NCBI GenBank assembly: GCA_016927675.1 | Contig: JAFGMF010000186.1 | Location: 1-14,257 of the forward strand | Direction of reading: 5' to 3' | Length of the DNA: 14,257 bases | DNA from: Candidatus Cloacimonadota bacterium | Lineage (GTDB): Bacteria > Cloacimonadota > Cloacimonadia > Cloacimonadales > TCS61 | In this document: positions 1 through 6,091 of the stretch, in pieces | Numbering within the stretch: position 1 is the first letter of the stretch | How the letters are laid out: each line of letters opens with the position of its first letter | Notes under the pieces: model-generated | What the model saw: only the letters and a program-made list of their open reading frames with translations | What the model was told of the DNA's origin: nothing | Databases searched by the model: none | Position numbers and translations under genes: made by a program

Positions 1-480
1 GCAGAGATTGAACTGGTCAAGGAATATTCCAGAGAATCAAAATTAAAGCAGGCTCTCGAACCAATCAAAAATGAATATGAATACTTGCTGATCGACTGTC
101 CGCCATCCCTTGGTCTGCTAACGGTAAATGCACTCACAGCTTGTACAGATGTCATCATTCCGATCCAGTGTGAATATTACGCTCTGGAAGGTGTAAGTCA
201 ATTGCTGACAACCATCCGTCTGATAAAGAAAAGCCTTAATCCCAATCTGAATATTATGGGAGTACTGCTGACAATGTACGATAAGAGACTTAATCTGGCA
301 ACACAGGTAGCAAAAGAAGTAAGAAGATACTTCCAGGAGAAAGTCTTTGAGACAATTATCCATCGAAACGTAAAAATAACCGAATCTCCCAGTTTTGGTA
401 AATCCATTTTTCATTACGATATCAAATCAATGGGATCAAAGAATTACCTGGATTTTGCTAAGGAAGTGATAGAAAGATGA
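1..480 (+). CDS. parA: ParA-family chromosome partitioning ATPase, 5'-truncated by window edge
   Basis: The reading frame is open from base 1 to the TGA at 478-480, giving the last 159 residues of a ParA/Soj-type Walker ATPase; the N-terminal Walker A motif lies outside the window. The visible part contains the hydrophobic strand and switch motif LLIDCPPSLG (codons 29-38), followed by the family's V-NAL-A-D-VIIP-QCEYYALEG stretch and the C-terminal KITE-PSFGK segment. These are typical of chromosomal ParA. An internal TTG at 85 is not the real start, because ParA-like sequence continues upstream of it. The stop overlaps the parB start in an ATGA arrangement, which indicates translational coupling. 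By family, ParA-ATP binds DNA non-specifically and is stimulated by ParB to move or separate parS-bound origins. Confidence 0.95.
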   Translation, partial: AEIELVKEYSRESKLKQALEPIKNEYEYLLIDCPPSLGLLTVNALTACTDVIIPIQCEYYALEGVSQLLTTIRLIKKSLNPNLNIMGVLLTMYDKRLNLATQVAKEVRRYFQEKVFETIIHRNVKITESPSFGKSIFHYDIKSMGSKNYLDFAKEVIER

Positions 481-1340
481 CACGATTAGGAAGAGGATTA
501 GAAGCACTGATCAGAACCGGACCCGAGTCAATAGACAAAACAACCGGGATAACTACTATTAAAATTGAACACATCATCCCAAACCGTTTTCAGCCGAGAA
601 AACGCTTTGATCAGGAAAAACTTCAGGAATTAGCCAATTCTCTGAAGGAAAATGGAATTATCCAACCGATAATTGTAACCAAAAGAGATGATACCCAATA
701 CGAGATCATAGCAGGTGAACGCAGATTTGAAGCCTCAAAACTGGCAGGTTTCTACGAAATACCTGTCATTATCCGCAGCGTTTCCCCAAAAGAGCAGCTT
801 CAATTTGCAATAATAGAGAATGTTCAAAGAGAAGATCTCAATGCCATCGAAGAAGCCAAAGCATATCAGCAGCTTCATGATGAATTTGAACTTACCCATT
901 CCCAAATCTCCGATATCGTAGGTAAAGACAGAGCTACAATATCGAATTTTATCCGACTTCTGAAATTGACTGAGCCGATCCAGTTATTGATCTTGGAAGG
1001 GAAACTATCCCCGGGGCATGCCAGAGCTATTCTTCAAATTGATGAAAACTATCAGGAAGATTTCGCCAAACAGATCATTAAAGAAGAATTTTCGGTAAGA
1101 AAAGCCGAAATTGAAGCACGAAAAATCAAGCAACACGGCTTTAAACCAAGCTCCAAAACTGAATCTTTTAAAACATCTCCAGATGTATTTTCCGATTATG
1201 AATACAGATTGATGGAGAGATTTAAAACAAAAATAAAAATATCAGAAAAGAATCAAAAAGGGAAAATTTCAATTTATTACAGCAATCGCAGGGAGTTCTA
1301 TGCCCTGATAAAAGAACTCGAAAGTGAAAAACATGAATAA
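477..1340 (+). CDS. parB: ParB/Spo0J chromosome partitioning protein
   Basis: This 287-residue protein has the full ParB layout. The N-terminal LGRGLEALI segment (4-12) is the typical ParA-contact region. The CTP-binding ParB/sulfiredoxin fold carries QPRKRFD (39-45), GERRFEA (80-86) and ENVQRED (114-120). A helix-turn-helix lies around 139-163 (HSQISDIVGKDRATISNFIR), then GHARAIL (180-186) and a C-terminal dimerisation region after a polar linker. It is known to load at parS, spread as a CTP-dependent clamp and recruit SMC. The ATG lies inside the parA stop (ATGA overlap), and the 3' end overlaps the next gene by 8 bases. A strong candidate target, parS, is present at 11809-11824. The length is normal for the family. 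Confidence 0.97.
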   Translation: MTRLGRGLEALIRTGPESIDKTTGITTIKIEHIIPNRFQPRKRFDQEKLQELANSLKENGIIQPIIVTKRDDTQYEIIAGERRFEASKLAGFYEIPVIIRSVSPKEQLQFAIIENVQREDLNAIEEAKAYQQLHDEFELTHSQISDIVGKDRATISNFIRLLKLTEPIQLLILEGKLSPGHARAILQIDENYQEDFAKQIIKEEFSVRKAEIEARKIKQHGFKPSSKTESFKTSPDVFSDYEYRLMERFKTKIKISEKNQKGKISIYYSNRREFYALIKELESEKHE

Positions 1341-2013
1341 ATTACTGCTCTTCCTTTTATTTCTCTTTTTGATAATTACTTTTTTATTGTATCTGGAAAA
1401 TAGAAATCTGCATTTTAAAATCGATCAACAAAGTCAAGAGATTAAGGCTTCAGGCAAATATATTGAGAAACTTACTGCAGAACTGCAAAAGCCATCATTT
1501 GAAGAACCTTTATTCTCAAAAGAAGACAAATTGACCGAACTGCTTGATTCATACATAAAAGAACAACAGAGTAAAACCGACCCTGATCCAAATCAACAAC
1601 AACCGGAAACTAAAGTTGAACTGAGTAATTTTCAGATCAACCAACTTTTTTATCCTGATCTGGTACCAATCAAAGGAAACTTTCCGATCAGCCAGCGTTA
1701 TTCGCAAAAACACCAGGGAATCGATTTTGCCGCACCCCTTGGCACAGAAGTTATCTCCACCGCAGCAGGTATCGTAACTTCTGTTTATGAAGATAAATAC
1801 TTTGGTCTCGTTATCGAGATCGATCATCTTAACGGATTTAAATCACGTTACGCTCACCTCGCAAAAGTGCTGCTTTCAACAAAAGATTTCCTGAAAAAGG
1901 GCGAAGCTATAGGTTTAGTGGGAGATACGGGTAACAGTACCGCAGCTCATCTACATTTTGAAATTTGTGAAAATGGCGAGAAAATGAATCCGGAGAAATT
2001 TATAAAATTTTAA
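1333..2013 (+). CDS. Membrane-anchored M23 (LytM-type) peptidoglycan endopeptidase
   Basis: The product is 226 residues from ATG 1333; a GTG at 1324 would add three residues (numbering below uses that longer form). An uncleaved hydrophobic anchor spans about 5-25, then a short coiled-coil-like stretch (about 28-55) and a Gln/Pro-rich linker. The M23 domain starts near residue 115. Zinc ligands are intact: H130 and D134 in HQGIDFAAP, and H211 in HLHFE, with H178 and H209 as catalytic histidines. It is therefore probably an active peptidoglycan endopeptidase facing the periplasm, not a degenerate EnvC/NlpD-type activator. The start overlaps the parB end by 8 bases. The gene lies directly before a bactofilin, a pairing known from helical and curved bacteria in which the bactofilin positions the M23 enzyme to shape the cell. 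No clear ribosome binding site precedes either start. Confidence 0.92.
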   Translation: MNKLLLFLLFLFLIITFLLYLENRNLHFKIDQQSQEIKASGKYIEKLTAELQKPSFEEPLFSKEDKLTELLDSYIKEQQSKTDPDPNQQQPETKVELSNFQINQLFYPDLVPIKGNFPISQRYSQKHQGIDFAAPLGTEVISTAAGIVTSVYEDKYFGLVIEIDHLNGFKSRYAHLAKVLLSTKDFLKKGEAIGLVGDTGNSTAAHLHFEICENGEKMNPEKFIKF

Positions 2014-2049
2014 CTGTCTGATTTTTTTATAAAAAAGAGAGGGAATCAA

Positions 2050-2469
2050 ATGACAAGAAACAGGAATGTTGAACTGGCAACAGTTATCGGTAAGGGAACT
2101 AAAATCACTGGAACACTCAAAGTTGAAGGCGGTGTGCGAGTTGATGGTGAAATTGATGGTGAACTTGTTTCCAATGGTTTTGTTACCATTGGGGCAACGG
2201 GTGTTGCTACCGCTAACATCAAAGCTCAGGAATGCATGATCGCCGGTAAGGTAATTGGTAATGTAACCGTTGAAGAAGCCCTGGAGCTAGATAAAACGGC
2301 TAATCTGGAGGGTGATCTCATTGCAAAAGTTATCAAAATCACAGCCGGAGCCCTTTTCAATGGAAACAGTACTATGGGAAAAAAAATGAACTCTTCAAAG
2401 CAACAGACTTTTTTTCCCAAAAAAGAGGTAACAGATAATAAATCAGATAAATCAGAACAAACAAAATAG
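2050..2469 (+). CDS. Bactofilin (polymer-forming cytoskeletal protein)
   Basis: This 139-residue protein matches the bactofilin (DUF583) family. A short basic N-terminal tail leads into TVIGKGTKITGTLKVEGGVR and then repeated beta-helix turns rich in G, V, I and T (about residues 12-110), with the signature VDGEIDGEL near 35-43. A charged Lys/Ser-rich tail follows. Members polymerise without nucleotide into filaments at the inner membrane. A good ribosome binding site (AGAGAGGG at 2036-2043) precedes the ATG. The M23 gene directly upstream is the expected functional partner in cell-shape control. Bactofilins also associate with ParAB in some bacteria, which is of interest here because parAB is three genes away. 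The ATP synthase accessory gene atpZ follows almost without a gap. Confidence 0.93.
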   Translation: MTRNRNVELATVIGKGTKITGTLKVEGGVRVDGEIDGELVSNGFVTIGATGVATANIKAQECMIAGKVIGNVTVEEALELDKTANLEGDLIAKVIKITAGALFNGNSTMGKKMNSSKQQTFFPKKEVTDNKSDKSEQTK

Positions 2470-2476
2470 AGAGATA

Positions 2477-2674
2477 ATAAAGTATCTGGGTCTGATTTCG
2501 CAATTAGGTTTTACCGTAATTATCTGCCTTTTAATCTGGTTTATTCCATTTCTGTTGCTGGATCGCAAATTTTCAGCCAACGGAATCCTGACCATTACCG
2601 GGATAGTATTAGGCGTGATAACGGGTTTTGCGGCAACATATAGACTTCTGAAAAAACAGTTAAAAGATATTTAA
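2477..2674 (+). CDS. atpZ: AtpZ-like ATP synthase accessory membrane protein with a non-canonical ATA start
   Basis: This frame encodes a 65-residue protein with two membrane helices that resembles the AtpZ / ATPase_gene1 family. It has KYLGL, then SQLGFTVIICLLIWF (helix 1), LDRKF with the family's loop Asp/Lys, then GIVLGVITGFAATYRLLKK (helix 2 and the conserved G-x-LG...GF...YRLLK ending). The frame is open from 2432 to the TAA at 2672-2674. It contains no ATG or GTG, and its first TTG (2555) lies inside helix 1. The best start is ATA at 2477-2479, three bases after the SD-like AGAGAG (2468-2473); CTG at 2486 is the alternative. One G in place of A at 2479 would give a textbook ATG. AtpZ, with AtpI, is implicated in Mg2+/Ca2+ supply and c-ring assembly. 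The gene may be expressed from a rare start, be impaired, or carry a sequencing error. Confidence 0.75.
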   Translation: MKYLGLISQLGFTVIICLLIWFIPFLLLDRKFSANGILTITGIVLGVITGFAATYRLLKKQLKDI

Positions 2675-2704
2675 TGGTGTTAAAGATTAATTTTATTGAA
2701 ATTT

Positions 2705-3082
2705 ATGAGTTCTGATAAATACGTAACTAGAATCGTAGTCATTATTTGCTTGACAAACATCCCGGCAATTTTGACATTGCCGATAATTTTCCGGGAAAGC
2801 CTGGGATGGATTCTTGGCTCGCTGGCAAGTGCTTTAAACTTCTGGTGGCTGGCACAGAATATAAAAAAATGCCTGGATCTGTTCCCGGCAAAAGCTAAAG
2901 AATTATCTCTAAAGGGAACTTATCTACGTTTTGTGTTCCTTTTGGTTTATTCTGTCTTACTGATCGGCATTGTTAAACCGAATATTTTTTCTTTCGGTTT
3001 GGGATTGCTTTCAGCTCAGATAGTTATTTATTTACACGAATTAATAACTCGGTTTAAGGATAATAGATATTTCAGAGGATGA
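2705..3082 (+). CDS. atpI: AtpI-like ATP synthase assembly protein
   Basis: The product is about 125 residues from ATG 2705; a TTG at 2696 would add three. It has four predicted membrane segments (about 9-30, 34-51, 73-92, 97-115), a small basic loop between helices 2 and 3, and a charged C-terminus. The size, topology and position just before atpB match the AtpI / ATP synthase subunit I family, which guides c-ring assembly. Sequence motifs in this family are weak, so the call rests on topology and context. No convincing ribosome binding site is visible before either start, and translation may depend on coupling to atpZ about 30 bases upstream. The stop lies within the ribosome binding region of atpB (AGAGGATGA at 3074-3082), so the two are tightly linked. 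Confidence 0.8.
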   Translation: MSSDKYVTRIVVIICLTNIPAILTLPIIFRESLGWILGSLASALNFWWLAQNIKKCLDLFPAKAKELSLKGTYLRFVFLLVYSVLLIGIVKPNIFSFGLGLLSAQIVIYLHELITRFKDNRYFRG

Positions 3083-3083
3083 A

Positions 3084-3995
3084 ATGGCAAAAAAGAAAAA
3101 CCCCATTTTAAAAATATGTCTAATCTTTTTTGTTATAGAAATAGCCCTGGTATATCTTTCCGGAAATTTCAGCAGAAAATTGGAAATCGGTTTCAGTGAT
3201 AAAAAATTTGTCATCAGGCATATAGACTCTGAATTCAACCTTCAGGACAAAATCAGCGAAGAATTTCAGATAGACGAATATTATGCTCATCATGGCGAGA
3301 AGCCAACCCTTTGGGGAAGCAGCAAGTTATACGATTTTTTTGACAGAATGCCTTTCGACTCAACACCTGTAGGCACTTTCCAGCTACTGCGGATGCTTCT
3401 GATAGTAGATATTTTGATAATGATAATAGTCATTCTGATCAGAAGATTCCTTACTTTCAAACCCGGGAAACCACAGATTCTCTTTGAAATTATTTATGGT
3501 TCTTTAGAAGAATTCGTGGTAGAAACTCTCGGCAAGGATAAAGTTTATTATACACCCTATATTGTGACGTTGTTTCTGTTTCTCTGGATTTGCAATATGA
3601 TTGGATTGATTCCTATTCCGGGATTTATGGAACCGACACGAAATCTTAATGTTCCACTCGGTTTAGGCTTTCTGTCTGTTGTTATCGTCCATGTGTCAGC
3701 GATTAAATTCAAGGGAGCCTGGCATCATATCCAGAACTATATAAATCCCGTTAAAAATCCGCTGTTCCTGTTGGATATTGTCGGAGAAATTTCCAAAGTT
3801 GTTTCCATTTCTTTCCGTCTTTTCGGTAACATCCTCGGAGGAGCAATCATAATTCTTGTCGTTTCATCCCTTGTCAGTTTTGTTGTTTTCCCAGTTGGAT
3901 TGTCCTTATTCTTTGGTATTTTTGTGGGAACAATTCAGGCATTTGTTTTCACCATGCTGGCATTGACTTATATCGGTGTAGAGATAGGGGAGTAG
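3084..3995 (+). CDS. atpB: F1Fo ATP synthase subunit a
   Basis: This is the 303-residue stator subunit that forms the two ion half-channels beside the c-ring. The essential arginine is R245 in SISFRLFGN (E. coli aR210). EPTRNLNVPLGL (183-194) and GTIQAFVFTMLALTYIG (282-298) are the other family signatures. An N-terminal hydrophobic helix (9-25) is followed by an approximately 75-residue polar segment before the first core helix (about 104-122). Such an N-terminal extension occurs in Bacteroidetes-like a subunits. At the positions of E. coli aE219 and aH245, my alignment gives A254 and G278, so that coupled pair is absent. Together with the c-subunit ligands this would fit a different, possibly Na+-linked, access channel. 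The ribosome binding site AGAGGA overlaps the atpI stop. Confidence 0.95.
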   Translation: MAKKKNPILKICLIFFVIEIALVYLSGNFSRKLEIGFSDKKFVIRHIDSEFNLQDKISEEFQIDEYYAHHGEKPTLWGSSKLYDFFDRMPFDSTPVGTFQLLRMLLIVDILIMIIVILIRRFLTFKPGKPQILFEIIYGSLEEFVVETLGKDKVYYTPYIVTLFLFLWICNMIGLIPIPGFMEPTRNLNVPLGLGFLSVVIVHVSAIKFKGAWHHIQNYINPVKNPLFLLDIVGEISKVVSISFRLFGNILGGAIIILVVSSLVSFVVFPVGLSLFFGIFVGTIQAFVFTMLALTYIGVEIGE

Positions 3996-4000
3996 AATAG

Positions 4001-4756
4001 ATGATCTGGGGTTCAGAACTTGCAAAAATTTCAGCTTATCTTGGTGCCGGTATCTGTGTTGGTATCGGTGCTGTTACTACCGGTATCGGTTCTGGGATAA
4101 TCGCCGGAGAAGGATCCTTCGGAGTAGTAAAACAGCCGAAAGCACAGGAACAGATATTCCGGACTATGCTGATCGGGCAGGCAGCGGCGCAGACTGCGGG
4201 TATTTTCGCACTGGTAATTTCCATGTTGCTTATTTATGGCATCCCTTATGATGCTGCTGGTGGCTGGTTCAAAGCAGCAGCATATATAGCTGCCGGGCTC
4301 GCTATGGGATTGGGCTCCGTAGGTCCTTCCCTGGGAGCAGGTTATGCTGGCTCTCAGGCGTGCAAATCTATTGCCAGAATGCCGAAGTACGGTAACTCGA
4401 TTATGGGGAATATGCTGATCGGACAAGCCTTGGCTCAGACATCTGCGATTTTCGCTTTGGTCGTTGCTTTTCTGTTAATGTATTCCGTTCCGAATCAACC
4501 CGATAACATCGTAACTGGTAGAATAATAATTAAATCTCTGGCTTTTATCGGAGCTGGATTAGCAATTGGTTTCGGAACTTTAGGTCCTGGCACCGGGATT
4601 GGTTTTGTAGCTGGCAAAGCCAGCGATATGATGGGTAGATATCCTAATGAAAAATCAAAGATAATGAGAACCATGTTTCTTGGTGCAGCCGTTTCAGAAT
4701 CTACGGCAATCTATTCTCTGGTTATCGCATTTTTATTAATCTTTGCTGTAAAATAA
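4001..4756 (+). CDS. atpE: Triple-hairpin ATP synthase subunit c with a single ion-binding carboxylate
   Basis: The 251-residue product is three c-subunit hairpins fused in tandem (about 7-80, 89-163 and 177-250), giving six membrane helices. Each repeat has the small-residue inner helix (GxGxxxxGxGxG) and a basic-x-Pro cytoplasmic loop (KQP 44-46, RMP 126-128, RYP 213-215). The ion-site residue in each outer helix differs: Q64 in AAAQTAGIFALV, Q146 in ALAQTSAIFALV and E233 in AVSESTAIYSLV. Only hairpin 3 therefore carries a carboxylate, with S234, T235 and Y238 as Na+-type neighbours. The inner-helix ligand position is S31, A113 and I200. A usual F-type c is about 80 residues with one hairpin. 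The architecture recalls V/A-type rotor subunits and the two-hairpin c1 of Acetobacterium woodii. The ribosome binding site AGGGGAG (3986-3992) is good. It probably co-assembles with the next gene's product. Confidence 0.93.
   Translation: MIWGSELAKISAYLGAGICVGIGAVTTGIGSGIIAGEGSFGVVKQPKAQEQIFRTMLIGQAAAQTAGIFALVISMLLIYGIPYDAAGGWFKAAAYIAAGLAMGLGSVGPSLGAGYAGSQACKSIARMPKYGNSIMGNMLIGQALAQTSAIFALVVAFLLMYSVPNQPDNIVTGRIIIKSLAFIGAGLAIGFGTLGPGTGIGFVAGKASDMMGRYPNEKSKIMRTMFLGAAVSESTAIYSLVIAFLLIFAVK
4019..4750. repeat. Three tandem intragenic c-hairpin repeats
   Basis: Hairpins span roughly 4019-4240, 4265-4489 and 4529-4750. Similarity is visible in DNA around the outer helices of hairpins 1 and 2 (ATGCTGATCGG followed by CA at 4168 and 4411) and strongly in protein. 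The 3' end of hairpin 3 (4681-4755) closely matches the 3' end of the following single-hairpin gene (4953-5029), including the shared run TCAGAATCTAC. This suggests that hairpin 3 and the single c gene share a more recent origin, or have been kept alike by conversion, compared with hairpins 1 and 2. Confidence 0.8.
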
Positions 4757-4765
4757 TTAAATAAT

Positions 4766-4770
4766 GGAGG
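4766..4770 (+). promoter_or_regulatory. Strong Shine-Dalgarno site of the single-hairpin c gene
   Basis: GGAGG, four bases before the ATG at 4775, is among the most complete ribosome binding sites in the operon. Subunit c is needed in many copies per enzyme, so strong initiation here suggests that the single-hairpin form is made in excess over the triple-hairpin form, whose site AGGGGAG has a spacing of eight. The copy ratio itself is inference. Confidence 0.7.
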
Positions 4771-4774
4771 AAAA

Positions 4775-5032
4775 ATGGAATTGACTTTAGCACAAGGAAT
4801 TATCAAAGCATCAGCGCTTCTGGGAGCTGGTCTTTGTATGGGCATGGGTGCTTTGGGTCCCGGACTGGGAGAAGGTTTTGTTGCCGGTAAAGCCTGTGAA
4901 GGTATTGCCCGTTCTCCAGAAAATGCAAGCCTTATTACCAGAACAATGCTTGTTGGTCAAGCTGTGTCAGAATCTACCGGTATCTATTCACTTGTTATCG
5001 CTTTGCTGCTTATTTTTGCCGTAAAGATCTGA
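4775..5032 (+). CDS. atpE: Single-hairpin ATP synthase subunit c, Na+-type two-carboxylate site
   Basis: This 85-residue proteolipid has a standard two-helix hairpin: inner helix about 8-42 with LGPGLGEGFVAGKA, loop ARSPEN (45-50), and outer helix 55-84. The outer-helix motif GQAVSESTGIYSLV matches the Na+-binding motif of Ilyobacter/Propionigenium rotors (E66, S67, T68, Y71, with V64). The inner-helix ligand that is Gln32 in Ilyobacter is Glu33 here. The same Glu/Glu pairing is known from the Na+ rotor of Fusobacterium nucleatum. Na+ coupling is therefore the best prediction, not proof. The gene follows the triple-hairpin c gene by 18 bases with its own strong ribosome binding site, and 49 bases separate it from atpF. 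Its last 25 residues nearly repeat those of the triple-hairpin protein. Confidence 0.95.
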   Translation: MELTLAQGIIKASALLGAGLCMGMGALGPGLGEGFVAGKACEGIARSPENASLITRTMLVGQAVSESTGIYSLVIALLLIFAVKI

Positions 5033-5081
5033 TGTTTCCCGAAAAGAGGTATATCTTCGTTATATCGACAGGAACTCCAAT

Positions 5082-5564
5082 ATGATTAGTATAAATTATG
5101 CTTTTGTTATTGTTATTCTTAATTTCATCCTTCTTCTTGTGATTCTTAACAAGATGCTGTATAAACCTATCAACAAATTCCTGGAAGAACGGCGAGAAAA
5201 GATCAAAAATGATCTTGCAGATGCCGAGAAATCCAAGGAAGAAGCATCAGAACTGGTACATAAAAAAGAAGAAGAGATTAAACAATCTGCAGACAATATC
5301 CGAAAATTGAAATCCAAAGCAAGAAAGGATGCAGAAGAAGAAGCGCGAAACATCATTAAAACGGCAAAAAACCAGGAGAAAAAAATCCTTAAAGATACTG
5401 AACAGCAATTGAAGCACGAGCAAGAAGTTGCCGTTGAAGAGATTAAATCACAACTGGCTGATATGGTTATGAGTCTTACAAATAAATTAGTATCCGAAAA
5501 GATCTCTGATAGCAAGGACAAGGTTTTTATTGAAAATCTGATCAAGGAGCAGAAGAAAAGTTGA
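5082..5564 (+). CDS. atpF: F1Fo ATP synthase subunit b
   Basis: This 160-residue peripheral-stalk subunit has one N-terminal membrane helix (about 5-27), the usual basic turn with KPINKFLEERREKI (28-41), and a long Lys/Glu/Ala-rich coiled coil to about residue 140. The tail would contact subunit delta. The length is normal and a single b gene implies a homodimeric stalk. The ATG is preceded by AGGAA about nine bases upstream. It overlaps atpH: the last codon and stop (AGTTGA) contain the TTG start of the next gene, so the two are translationally coupled. Confidence 0.95.
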   Translation: MISINYAFVIVILNFILLLVILNKMLYKPINKFLEERREKIKNDLADAEKSKEEASELVHKKEEEIKQSADNIRKLKSKARKDAEEEARNIIKTAKNQEKKILKDTEQQLKHEQEVAVEEIKSQLADMVMSLTNKLVSEKISDSKDKVFIENLIKEQKKS

Positions 5565-6091
5565 TAAATAAACAGCTTGCAGTCCGATATTCTCGTGCAC
5601 TTCTAGGTAATGTTCCCGAAACAGAATATCAACATCTTTTACAGGATCTGGATTATCTGAATCTGATTTTAATGAATATCTCTGATCAGATAAAGCTTTT
5701 TGATTCCTTTCTGTTTCCTTTTACAGACAAAAGTGAACTCATTTCTGTAATTCTTTCTGGTTTGAAAAAGCAACTACACTGGAAACAACTGTTTCTTATT
5801 CTTCTTCGAAAGCACAAATTTTCCTTATTGAGCGAGATACTATCTGAATTGGAAAAAACGGTACTGGAAGAGCAAAACAGAATAAAAGTCACGCTCAAAC
5901 TCGCTCGTCAACAGTCTGAAGAGAGTATATCCTCAATTAAGGATTACCTGATGAAGATCTTTGAAAAGGAAATATCTTTTGTAATTATTATTGAACCAGA
6001 ACTTATAGGCGGATTCAAAGCAGAAACTGAGAATCTGACCATTGATGGCACATTGGCAAATATCATAAAACAATCTATGAGGGATGTATGA
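5561..6091 (+). CDS. atpH: F1Fo ATP synthase subunit delta (OSCP-type)
   Basis: This 176-residue protein fits subunit delta: an N-terminal helical domain beginning [13 protein letters not shown] (the family's A-RYA-AL motif), and a C-terminal region with [23 protein letters not shown] (146-168), the hallmark 'GG-...-D-S(T)' ending. It links the b stalk to the top of F1. The start is TTG at 5561, overlapping the atpF stop (TTGA), with AAGGAG at 5544-5549 as a plausible ribosome binding site. No upstream in-frame ATG fits and the family motif begins within seven residues, so the TTG is well supported. The end overlaps atpA in an ATGA arrangement. Confidence 0.93.
   Translation: MINKQLAVRYSRALLGNVPETEYQHLLQDLDYLNLILMNISDQIKLFDSFLFPFTDKSELISVILSGLKKQLHWKQLFLILLRKHKFSLLSEILSELEKTVLEEQNRIKVTLKLARQQSEESISSIKDYLMKIFEKEISFVIIIEPELIGGFKAETENLTIDGTLANIIKQSMRDV

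Noticed and set aside
2401..2476. Programmed frameshift from bactofilin into the atpZ frame at the T7/A6 runs
   Set aside because: The atpZ frame has a stop (TAA at 2429-2431) downstream of the slippery-looking runs, so a shift there could not reach atpZ.
4031..4426. 131-codon minus-strand frame inside the triple-hairpin c gene
   Set aside because: It is a shadow of the Gly/Ala-rich coding strand; the plus-strand protein has clear c-subunit repeats and a good ribosome binding site.
4001..4756. V-type ATPase proteolipid (subunit K) as the identity of the long c gene
   Set aside because: All neighbouring genes are F-type (a, b, delta, alpha, gamma, beta, epsilon) and the third hairpin is F-type/Na+-like; a V-type enzyme is not encoded here.
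5033..5081. Weak stem-loop between the single c gene and atpF, considered as an attenuating terminator
   Set aside because: The pairing around 5048-5068 is short, AU-rich and includes a G-U pair; no T-run follows and downstream genes must be expressed.
5096..5545. 149-codon minus-strand frame opposite atpF
   Set aside because: Long Ser/Phe-rich shadow produced by the Lys/Glu-rich coiled coil of subunit b; no start signal.
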